Source: Nodularia sphaerocarpa UHCC 0038
Lineage (GTDB): Bacteria; Cyanobacteriota; Cyanobacteriia; Cyanobacteriales; Nostocaceae
Assembly: GCF_022376295.1 (NCBI RefSeq)
Contig: NZ_CP060140.1
Location: forward strand, 2,298,356-2,362,355
Length of the DNA stretch: 64,000 nt
Reading direction: 5' to 3'
The notes beneath the pieces were generated by a model that was not told the DNA's origin, did not search any database, and saw only the letters and a list, made by a program, of their open reading frames with translations. Shown in pieces: positions 25,415-32,993 of this stretch. The first letter of the stretch is position 1; the number at the start of each line of letters is the position of its first letter. Both the position numbers and the translations under genes were made by a program.

Positions 25415-26673
25415 TGAATTATCAAAAAGGCAGGATGAAAAAGAGAGTAACTGGTGCTGAAACAAGGCAAAATCAACAAGATTCATCCCGATTATTTTCA
25501 TCGCTATCTCTCGATTTTTTACAACTAAAAACAAATTGGTTTTACCTGCCTTTCACTTTTTTATTGTTACTTGGATTAGTTGCTTGTGGGGGTAAATCTC
25601 CCACAGCTTCTCAATCAAATGATGCTGATTCATCTCCCAAAGAAAGCAATTTAACATTTTTTGATGTTACTTTAGAACAAGCCGACGAAGTGGGAAGACC
25701 TGTTTGGAAAGTCCGATCTAAGAAGGCGATATACACTAAAGAAAAACAAATTGGTCAGGCGGAAAATCCCGTTGGTGAACTATACCAAGATGGCAAACCT
25801 GTTTACCAAATACAAGCAGATAAAGCAGATATTGAACAGGATGGTCAGAGGCTATTGCTCAAAGGAAGAATCCTGGCTACAGACCCTGTAAATGGCATTG
25901 TATTGCAAGGTAATGAATTAGAATGGTTGCCTCAAGAAGATTTATTAATTGTTCGTAATCAACTAAATGGGAATCATAAACAATTACAAGCAGTAGCGCA
26001 AGAAGCACGAGTTAAAACCCGCGAACAGCGCATAGAATTTTCTGGTGGTGTAATCGCTAATTCCGTTGATCCCCAAATGCAAATGCGAAGTGAGAATTTA
26101 ACTTGGCGAATTAAAGAAGAAACATTAACGAGCGATCGCCCCATACAAATCGACCGTTACAATAATAATAAAATTACTGACCGTGGCCAGGGAGATGCAG
26201 CCGAAGTCAACTTAAAAACTAAAGTTGCTACTATCAAAAAAAATGCCCAGCTAGAGTTAGTAGACCCACCCACGCAAATAGCTAGTAACTCCATGACCTG
26301 GGACATGAACGCAGAAACTGTGAAGACAAATTCTCCGATCACAGTTGTTCAGCGTGCCGAAAATGTGACTGTAACCGCCAATCAAGGCGAAATGAAAATA
26401 CAGCAAAAAGTTGTGAATTTAGCAGGTAATGTCACCGCTATAGGTCAACGTCGCCAGTCCCTCAAATCTAATCAATTAAGTTGGTATCTGGACAAGAAAT
26501 TATTAGAAGCCCAGGGAAATGTTATTTATCGTCAAGTTGACCCACCAATAAATTTTACAGGTGAAACAGCCGTTGGTAATCTGCAAACAGAAGACATTAT
26601 AGTTAAAAGCGGTAAATCTGGCGGCAGAGTAGTCACAGAAATTATTCCTAAAGATGCAGGGATTAGTAATTAG
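25414..26673 (+). CDS. lptC: LptC-like LPS export periplasmic lipoprotein
   Basis: This 419-residue protein has a basic N-terminus, a hydrophobic segment, and a lipobox-like LGLVACGG ending at C58, so it is probably an anchored periplasmic lipoprotein. What follows is a long LptC/OstA-type beta-jellyroll: LTFFDVTLEQADEVGRPVWK, then VRSKKAIYTKEKQIGQAENP, with repeated QADKADIEQDGQRLLLKG- and NSMTWDMNAETVK-like strands. It would carry lipopolysaccharide between LptB2FG and the outer membrane. Cyanobacterial LptC proteins are longer than the ~190 residues of E. coli. A start at 25435 (MKKRVTG) is also possible. It overlaps the NYN gene by one base. Confidence 0.82.
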   Translation: MNYQKGRMKKRVTGAETRQNQQDSSRLFSSLSLDFLQLKTNWFYLPFTFLLLLGLVACGGKSPTASQSNDADSSPKESNLTFFDVTLEQADEVGRPVWKVRSKKAIYTKEKQIGQAENPVGELYQDGKPVYQIQADKADIEQDGQRLLLKGRILATDPVNGIVLQGNELEWLPQEDLLIVRNQLNGNHKQLQAVAQEARVKTREQRIEFSGGVIANSVDPQMQMRSENLTWRIKEETLTSDRPIQIDRYNNNKITDRGQGDAAEVNLKTKVATIKKNAQLELVDPPTQIASNSMTWDMNAETVKTNSPITVVQRAENVTVTANQGEMKIQQKVVNLAGNVTAIGQRRQSLKSNQLSWYLDKKLLEAQGNVIYRQVDPPINFTGETAVGNLQTEDIIVKSGKSGGRVVTEIIPKDAGISN

Positions 26674-26718
26674 GGAGTAGAACAGAGTCAGAGGTGCAGG
26701 GGAGTGGGTAATTACGAA

Positions 26719-28056
26719 TTACGAATTAGTTTTCTTTGCGACTAACAAAATGTCGTTACGACTAGCCGCACCCAATTCGGGTGAAAAATATTTAGGAGAG
26801 TGGGGAGTAATAGTAGAGGGAATATCAGGAGAGACTTCTAACTGTTTGACAAGAGATTGTAACAGCTGATCTTGACTAGCGCGGAAAGCTGGGATTTGGG
26901 GGCCACGATTAATAATAGCAAACCAGACCAAACCGCGATCGCGTGTAGGAATAACTCCAGCTAAAGCACTCACCTCCCGCAGAGTACCGGTTTTCATCAC
27001 AGTAGCATAAGGCATTTTTCTAGTTTGCATTGTTCCCCGACGGTCAAATCCAGAAGTAGGAAACAAATCAGCCACATTAATGTTATGGGTGGCTGCTTCT
27101 CGTTGAATTGCCATTAACATAGCACAAGCGGCTCTGGGAGAAATGCGATTGTCTACTCCTAATCCTGAACCATTAATTAACTGAATTTCTGCCTCTGGTA
27201 CTCCCGCTAGTTTAGCAGCTTGCGATTGCATGACAGCAGCGCCTCCTACGGATTCCGCCAACATTTCCGCCATGACGTTGTTACTGAAAACGTTCATTTC
27301 CTTAATTAATTGCTGCAAAGGTAAAGAACGGCGACGCACTAGTAGAGATTCTTGAGGATTTGGTTGGGTTGCTACTTTCACAGTCCCCGTAATCACCACT
27401 TGAGGTTTAGCAGTCCCCCTCGGCATGATTGAATAGATGTAATTTGCGGGACGAGTCCAACTTGCGTGATTCAGTGCTTGCTTGAGCATCTGTCCAGCTA
27501 ATATGGGGTTTGGTTCAAAATTCATGGCAAAATTGCCGTTTATGAGCAAATTTCCCTTGACTTGCTTGATCCCCATTTTATTCAGAGTATTACCAAGTGC
27601 GATCGCCTCTTCCCAAACAAACATCGGATCACCACCACCGGTAATCACCAAATCACCCTGTAATACCCCGTCAACAATTGGCCCTGTAGCGCTGACCAAA
27701 GTTTCAAATTGATGGTCTGGCCCCCAAGTTTTCAAAGCCACAAGTGAAGTAGCAATCTTAGTTAAAGAAGCAGCAGGTAGAGGAGTTGTACCTTGATGAT
27801 TAGCCATCAACATTGGTCCCGACTGCATCCAAATACCTTGACTCTCGGCTAAATTTGCCGCTATCAACTTTGAAGAAATCAGTGCTTGCAAATATTGCTG
27901 GACAGTAGTAGAACCGGCTGGATTTGGATCAGGTGCTAGAACCAAGCCAGGGCTACTTTGCCAAGCTAATGCTTGTAGGGCTTCTGTAGGCTTAATTTGT
28001 ACCCCAGCCATTTCCAGCCACAGAGAAACTAAACCTGAACCCAATAATTCCAGCAT
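26719..28056 (-). CDS. dacB: D-alanyl-D-alanine carboxypeptidase (S13, PBP4/DacB type)
   Basis: This 445-residue penicillin-binding protein trims or cleaves peptidoglycan stem peptides. The SXXK motif is SLTK (97-100), SXN is SNN near 256, and KTG is in MKTGTL near 355. The insertion between SXXK and SXN that defines the S13 group is present (MFVWEEAIALGNTLNKMGIK and so on). The N-terminus (MLELLGSGLVSLWLEMAGVQ) is weakly hydrophobic and may act as a signal or anchor, although no clear cleavage site is seen. Confidence 0.9.
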   Translation of the reverse strand: MLELLGSGLVSLWLEMAGVQIKPTEALQALAWQSSPGLVLAPDPNPAGSTTVQQYLQALISSKLIAANLAESQGIWMQSGPMLMANHQGTTPLPAASLTKIATSLVALKTWGPDHQFETLVSATGPIVDGVLQGDLVITGGGDPMFVWEEAIALGNTLNKMGIKQVKGNLLINGNFAMNFEPNPILAGQMLKQALNHASWTRPANYIYSIMPRGTAKPQVVITGTVKVATQPNPQESLLVRRRSLPLQQLIKEMNVFSNNVMAEMLAESVGGAAVMQSQAAKLAGVPEAEIQLINGSGLGVDNRISPRAACAMLMAIQREAATHNINVADLFPTSGFDRRGTMQTRKMPYATVMKTGTLREVSALAGVIPTRDRGLVWFAIINRGPQIPAFRASQDQLLQSLVKQLEVSPDIPSTITPHSPKYFSPELGAASRNDILLVAKKTNS

Positions 28057-28250
28057 ACTTTATTCCTCTAAATTGTTTCCTGTGGTAATATACAGTCTTT
28101 TTGAGCATAATCAGCAGGATACGTGCCACGGCAAAACAACCCACCATCTAGATAGATTATTTTGCTGATTTTTTCACCGAGGAAAGACTGCGGAGATATT
28201 TTGCCATTAGACATCGATTGAATTTAAATATGCGTCTTTGCTATACCGTT

Positions 28251-28278
28251 GTAGAGACGTTACATGGAACGTCTCTAC
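28251..28278. repeat. 28-bp palindromic repeat, copy d
   Basis: GTAGAGACGTT and AACGTCTCTAC flank the central bases ACATGG. It lies just beyond the 3' end of the LOG-family gene, followed by CATTCTTTC as in copies b and c, so the family unit may extend slightly beyond the palindrome. Confidence 0.9.
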
Positions 28279-28295
28279 ATTCTTTCTTTCTAAAT

Positions 28296-29381
28296 TTACT
28301 TCCGTTCTGGATGTGCCTTTTCTTCCAAAGAAGGAGTACCCATCTGGTTAATTACCCCAATCATTTGATATAGACGACCCAAATCACGTTGGTTAAAGTA
28401 TAAAACGAGGCGGGGTAGTTCCATCGTCTCATCTTGGTTTTCTTGAGGCAAAGCCTGACTTTTGGCAATTTCTCCTTTCACCAAAATGTCGCTAAAGTTA
28501 GCATTTAACTTGTCTACCGCCGCATCTGATAAATCTGCTGACAGACGAATCACTAACTGCTGACCTACGTAGCGGCTGGAGTGATAAACTCGATAAAAAT
28601 CAGTAATCGCATTACAAGCCACTTGCAGGTTATCTGTGACTGTGTAAAGGCTGGGGTCTTCAGGACTGACAAGACCTTTTTGCACCAGTTGCTGATTAAT
28701 ATATTCGCTCCAAGACCGCCAGTAATCGCCACCTGGATGATCAATTAAAACTACAGGAACAGGGCCAAATTTACCAGTTTGGCTTAAAGTCATACACTCA
28801 AAAGCTTCATCTTGAGTCCCAAAACCTCCAGGAAATAAAGCCACAGCATCACTTTCTTTGAGCAGAAACAGTTTGCGGGTGAAGAAATATTTAAAATGAA
28901 TCAGCTTAGGATCACCCTCAATAAATGGGTTCGCTTGCTGCTCAAAGGGTAACTGAATATTTAAGCCAAAGGAATTATCACGCCCCGCGCCTTCGTGTCC
29001 AGCCTGCATAATACCACCACCGCCGCCTGTCATTACCATGAATCCTAACTGACAAACAGCGCGAGCAAACTCAAGGGCCATCTGATACTCTGGTGTTGCT
29101 GGCGATAGACGAGCCGAACCAAAGATAGTTACTTTGCGGACGTGTCGATAATCATAAAATAGCTGGAAACCTCGCTCCATATCTGCTAAAGCAGCAGACA
29201 ATATTTTCCAATCAAGACGTTCAATTTCACTTTCAGCCAAACGCACTATAGTAGCCAGTGCTTGCTGAATCAGTTGGCGATTTTTTAAAGTTGGTAAACG
29301 AGCAAATAGTTCAGCGATATCCGCTTGGAGAGTCTCTAATGTGTCAAACGACGCAGATGAGGTCATGAGAACTGTCGCCAC
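28296..29381 (-). CDS. LOG family protein (nucleotide 5'-monophosphate phosphoribohydrolase-like)
   Basis: This 361-residue protein has a Rossmann-like lysine-decarboxylase-type (LOG) core: VTIFGSARLSP, VMTGGGGGIMQAGHEGAG, and the signature ALFPGGFGTQDEAFECMTL (PGGXGTXXE). LOG enzymes release cytokinin free bases from ribotides, and some bacterial members are general nucleotide phosphoribohydrolases. This protein is long: about 90 extra N-terminal residues form helices (TLETLQADIAELFARLPTLK) and a C-terminal extension follows. The function is therefore less certain than the fold. Confidence 0.85.
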   Translation of the reverse strand: MATVLMTSSASFDTLETLQADIAELFARLPTLKNRQLIQQALATIVRLAESEIERLDWKILSAALADMERGFQLFYDYRHVRKVTIFGSARLSPATPEYQMALEFARAVCQLGFMVMTGGGGGIMQAGHEGAGRDNSFGLNIQLPFEQQANPFIEGDPKLIHFKYFFTRKLFLLKESDAVALFPGGFGTQDEAFECMTLSQTGKFGPVPVVLIDHPGGDYWRSWSEYINQQLVQKGLVSPEDPSLYTVTDNLQVACNAITDFYRVYHSSRYVGQQLVIRLSADLSDAAVDKLNANFSDILVKGEIAKSQALPQENQDETMELPRLVLYFNQRDLGRLYQMIGVINQMGTPSLEEKAHPERK

Positions 29382-29972
29382 AATGGCATTACATTTTACC
29401 AGATGTTGGAATGCACTTTACAACCGCTTTATGCAGTCAGGATTTTTTCAAACTAAAAAGTACCTTTGGTTCAAAATTTACCAAGGCACTGCTCAAGAAT
29501 TTAATAGACATCTACCAAGCCGATTTGATTCTTAAATTTACTGGCGCGGTCAGGAAAACCCTTAACAGGGAAGAGGAGATAAACGCCATAAGGGACTTAC
29601 TCGAAATAAATTATCCAAATCAACGTTAGCGTAGCTTGCCGAAGGCTACCACTCAAGACACAGTTCGCGCAGCCTCTCGCACAAGAGGACACAGAGTTAT
29701 CAGACTTTGAGTGGTCACTGAGCTTGTCGAAGTGAGGTTTTTTGCGTTAGGTTATTAAGTATTTTTTTATTTGTCAGTCCCTAATGCTCCAGAAGCAATA
29801 CCACATTTCTAGGAATAAGTTATTACTTGAGCAGTGGTAATCTGACAGTGTTTACCACCAGAAAAAGTTTTTTTGAGACGCGAGTTTTCGCGCCTCGCAA
29901 ACTTCTTCACAAAGATTTACCTAAATCTAAAGCAAATGGCAGACTCAAAAGGATTGTGCTAGCAATTGAGTT
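29382..29972. other. Gap with repeat fragments and no convincing gene
   Basis: The 591-base gap contains fragments of dispersed repeats (AGCGTAGCTTGCCGAAGGCTA near 29630, CACTGAGCTTGTCGAAGTG near 29716) and a G+C-rich hairpin GAGACGCGAG-TTTTC-GCGCCTCGC near 29874. A 72-codon plus-strand ORF at 29411-29629 has no recognisable family and is not called. Nothing else was identified. Confidence 0.5.
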
Positions 29973-30296
29973 TCAAAGATATTTTTCCAAAGTAGTAGCT
30001 AAGGTAGTTTTAGGCACTGCACCGACTACCATATCAACTTTTGCCCCATCTTTAAAAATCATTAACGTGGGGATGCTGCGAATACCATACTGACTAGCAA
30101 CTTGAGGATTCTCATCAGTATTGACTTTCACAACTTTGATTTGACCTTCATACTGTTTAGCTATTTCCTCGACAACAGGGGCTACCATGCGGCAAGGACC
30201 GCACCAGGGGGCCCAGAAGTCAACTAAAACTGGTACATCGCTTTCGAGTACTTCTTGCTTAAAACTAGAGTCTGTAACTTGTTCGGCTGCTGTCAT
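29973..30296 (-). CDS. trxA: Thioredoxin
   Basis: This 107-residue protein is a standard thioredoxin. The active site is WCGPC with C32 and C35 in FWAPWCGPCRMVAP, and the cis-proline loop is RSIPTLMIF. It reduces disulfides of photosynthetic and metabolic enzymes, itself reduced by ferredoxin- or NADPH-thioredoxin reductase. Position downstream of guaB3 and Yfr1 on the same strand matches the arrangement known in other cyanobacteria. Confidence 0.96.
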   Translation of the reverse strand: MTAAEQVTDSSFKQEVLESDVPVLVDFWAPWCGPCRMVAPVVEEIAKQYEGQIKVVKVNTDENPQVASQYGIRSIPTLMIFKDGAKVDMVVGAVPKTTLATTLEKYL

Positions 30297-30419
30297 GCCT
30301 AAAAACCTTTGCCAATTATATTTCTGAGTTTGGTGAAAATTCTACCATAGCAAAAACAGCCGCTAACAAGTCAAAAATGTACATTTGCAACGAAACCAAA
30401 GAAATTATGCACAAACATA

Positions 30420-30488
30420 AGGAACCGCCCAGACAATAGTCCGGGCGGAGTGTGGTGTGAGGAGTGAACGGAAACATCTGTCTCCGCT
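30420..30488 (-). ncRNA. yfr1: Yfr1 small regulatory RNA
   Basis: On the minus strand there is a 5' hairpin CGGAGAC-AGAT-GTTTCCG, then the single-stranded motif CACTCCTCACACC that defines Yfr1, then a 10-bp 3' hairpin CCGCCCGGAC-TATT-GTCTGGGCGG. A TACAAT -10 box (30500-30495) is placed for transcription start near 30488. Yfr1 is a cyanobacterial trans-acting RNA that represses outer-membrane (porin-type) mRNAs through the CUCCUCACAC motif. It is known to lie between guaB and trxA, as here. The exact 5' end is inferred. Confidence 0.92.
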
Positions 30489-30494
30489 ATCTCT

Positions 30495-30500
30495 ATTGTA
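30495..30500 (-). promoter_or_regulatory. Probable -10 box of Yfr1
   Basis: TACAAT on the minus strand stands 6 bases before the inferred Yfr1 start. No strong -35 hexamer was seen 17 bases upstream. Confidence 0.5.
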
Positions 30501-30638
30501 GGCGACATCTCGGATTTTTCCAGAGATTGTTTAAGAGTCTGGAAAAAATTTTTCCAGAAGAATTTGAGTTTGGGAATGGGGGAGAGTAAATATTTTATTT
30601 CTTATTAGTGATTCCTAGCTCCCTATTTCCCATTTTCT

Positions 30639-31802
30639 TTATTTGCCCATGCCTAATTGTTGGGCTTTTTGGTATACTTTACCTTCAGTTAGTAGGGAAG
30701 GAGCAATTACCACTTCAACTTGCTGCATTTCTTTGATGTTTTTGGCTCCTAATGTCCCCATGCTAGTTTTTAAGGCTCCCACAAGGTTATGAGTGCCATC
30801 ATCTAGTCCGGCCGGACCGATGAGTATTTGCTCTAGGCTGCCAGTTGTACCAACGCTAATGCGGGTTCCACGGGGTAGGACTGGGCTAGGAGTTGCCATT
30901 CCCCAATGATAGCCCCGGCCTGGAGCTTCGGCGGCTCTGGCAAAGGGAGAACCAATCATGACTGCATCTGCACCACAGGCGATGCATTTACAAATGTCGC
31001 CACCTGTGATTAAACCGCCATCGGCAATGATGGGAATATAGTTACCAGTTTCCTGATAATAATCATCTCTGGCGGCGGTACAATCTGCGATCGCCGTTGC
31101 TTGGGGTATACCCACACCTAAAACGCCACGAGAGGTACAAGCCGCACCAGGGCCAATTCCCACTAATACAGCCGCCGCCCCAGCTTTCAACAAATTCAAC
31201 GTAACTTCATAGGTAACACAGTTCCCCAACGCCACGGGGATGGGCATAGAACGGCAAAACTCGGCTAAATCCAGGGGAACTATGGACTCTGGCGATAAAT
31301 GCGCCGTGGAGACTACTGTAGCCTGGACAAAAAATAAATCCGCCCCAGCTTTTGCCACTATCTCACCATATTTACTGGCTGCGGCTGGGGTAGCACTCAC
31401 CGCCGCAATTCCACCTTGTTGTTTAATTTCCTGAATACGTTTTTCAATTAATTCCGGCTTTATGGGTTCGGCATAAAGTTCTTGCATTAAGGAAACAAAT
31501 TCACTTTTACCGACGGAGGCGATTCGATCTAAAATCGGCTCTGGGTCTGCATAGCGAGTTTGGATTCCTTCTAGGTTGATGACTCCTAATGCTCCTAACT
31601 GTGACAGTTTTACCGCCATCTTGACATCGACTACGCCATCCATTGCACTGGCAATGATGGGGATTTCTCGCTCAATATTGCCAATAGTCCACTTTGTATC
31701 TGCCAGACTCGGATCGAGTGTTCTGCTACCAGGGACTAGAGCAATTTCATCAATTCCATAAGCTCTACGAGCTGTTTTTCCCCGCCCAAGTTGAATTTCC
31801 AC
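30639..31802 (-). CDS. guaB3: GuaB3 family IMP dehydrogenase-related protein
   Basis: This 387-residue protein has the IMPDH/GMPR barrel: IIASAMDGVVDVKMAVKLSQ, an NCVTYEV segment, the catalytic loop GIGPGAACTSRGVLGVG with C222, and IIADGGLITGGDICKCIACG for phosphate binding. It lacks the CBS-domain pair inserted in canonical GuaB (about 490 residues), which defines GuaB3. Cyanobacterial GuaB3 is reported to oxidise IMP to XMP. It is followed on the same strand by Yfr1 and trxA. Confidence 0.9.
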   Translation of the reverse strand: MEIQLGRGKTARRAYGIDEIALVPGSRTLDPSLADTKWTIGNIEREIPIIASAMDGVVDVKMAVKLSQLGALGVINLEGIQTRYADPEPILDRIASVGKSEFVSLMQELYAEPIKPELIEKRIQEIKQQGGIAAVSATPAAASKYGEIVAKAGADLFFVQATVVSTAHLSPESIVPLDLAEFCRSMPIPVALGNCVTYEVTLNLLKAGAAAVLVGIGPGAACTSRGVLGVGIPQATAIADCTAARDDYYQETGNYIPIIADGGLITGGDICKCIACGADAVMIGSPFARAAEAPGRGYHWGMATPSPVLPRGTRISVGTTGSLEQILIGPAGLDDGTHNLVGALKTSMGTLGAKNIKEMQQVEVVIAPSLLTEGKVYQKAQQLGMGK

Positions 31803-32132
31803 GCTTTAACTTTTCTCAAATCTGTTTAAGCTAGGGTATCAAATTGTGAGGGGATTTGGAGCGTTTTTTTTGGACTGTCACTACTATTTTTTAGAGGATA
31901 AGAGTTTGGGTAAAATTGTTAAGTTGCATGATCAGGAGGGACAAGATGCCTATCCCACAAGATATTCAGCCAATTTGATGGCTGCAAAATAGATGTATTT
32001 TAGTTTAACTGTTGACTGAGCTAACCTATTTCTTTGTTACTTTGGCTGGGGGTTGGTGTTGGGTGATGAACTAAGGAAAGATGGCTGTCTGTGTCAGTTA
32101 TTACTAGGTTATTACTATTGCTACTTGATTTG
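31803..32132. other. Gap, nothing recognised
   Basis: This 330-base spacer upstream of guaB3 presumably holds its promoter. A short GGGACAAGATGCCTATCCCAC inverted segment near 31938 resembles other dispersed repeats. No ORF or RNA was recognised. Confidence 0.4.
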
Positions 32133-32480
32133 TTAATTCAACTTCTCGTTTTGTGGAATTGAACGCTGAATAATTTCTGTGAAGCTGATAATTAACGAAA
32201 TTAATAAAATAGCACCGCTAACAAAGGCACTGAAATCGCCATTAATTACACCACTAGCTAAAGTATTTAATGTCAGTCCAAAAACGCTCCACAAACTCAA
32301 ATCTGCTGCTAGCAAAAAGATGAGTGGAGCTTTACCAATACCTACCCATTCCAGGATTTCTCCAAAGGTCAAGTCGCCATCAAATTCGGCATCTCCCCCA
32401 CCGGAAATAATCACAAACAAAAACAGCAATCCCATCCCCAGCAATATCCAATAAGGCAAGTTAGCCAGGCTAAACACCAT
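32133..32480 (-). CDS. Small membrane protein resembling the YqiJ/DUF1449 N-terminal half
   Basis: This 115-residue protein has about three membrane segments: LPYWILLGMGLLFLFVIISG, KAPLIFLLAADLSLWSVFGL and a C-terminal FVSGAILLISLIISFTEIIQ. Between the first two is an acidic GGGDAEFDGDLTFGEILEWVGIG. That order (membrane helix, acidic loop, EWVGIGKAPL) resembles YqiJ-type proteins, which usually continue into an OB-fold domain of ~90 residues. No OB fold follows here, so it may be truncated or a short variant. Function is unknown. Confidence 0.5.
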   Translation of the reverse strand: MVFSLANLPYWILLGMGLLFLFVIISGGGDAEFDGDLTFGEILEWVGIGKAPLIFLLAADLSLWSVFGLTLNTLASGVINGDFSAFVSGAILLISLIISFTEIIQRSIPQNEKLN

Positions 32481-32993
32481 AAAAGTTTGTCAATGCTATG
32501 TATTTGGAAGTTATGTGATAGCCTTTCCTCATCTGAGAAGTACTATATTATCTGTGTTCATCTGTGTAGCCTACGGCAAGCCGCTAACGCGTCTACATCT
32601 GTGGTTAATTAATTCTTGCCAGTACCTTAGAAATGTAGGAATCGCTATACACTAAATTCTCATCAAAATTACACTTATCCAGGTAACATTGTATATTTGA
32701 TACTTCGCAGTTAATTTTTATTTGGATACAAGAAAATATTTCTTGATATTTTGGAGGATTTCTACTGGAAAAGTTAAGTTTTTTCTTAAATCATAAAATA
32801 TCTTTTTTGTAAATATGTTAAATATTAAATTTGTCTTAAATATAAACAGCAATCCGAAATGATCAGCTATCACTCAGACTTTGGTAGTCCGAGAGAAGTA
32901 TGAGTGATGGGAATCTAGGAAAATTTCCTCTTTAAGTTTTAACCGTTCACGAGCTAGAATTGTTACAATTCTTTCAGATTAGACATTGAAGCC
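32481..32993. other. A/T-rich gap before mutS2
   Basis: This 513-base divergent spacer holds the 63-bp repeat copy B (32550-32612). A short inverted element ACTCAGACTTTGGTAGTCCGAGAG also lies near 32872. The rest is A/T-rich and no gene was recognised. Confidence 0.45.
32550..32612 (-). repeat. 63-bp dispersed repeat, copy B (inverted)
   Basis: It is the exact reverse complement of 21825-21887. The identity over 63 bases including non-palindromic parts indicates recent copying or gene conversion. Confidence 0.9.

Noticed and set aside
29411..29629. 72-codon plus-strand ORF between the LOG and trxA genes
   Set aside because: No family recognised, no clear ribosome-binding site, overlaps another short frame, and runs into dispersed repeat DNA.
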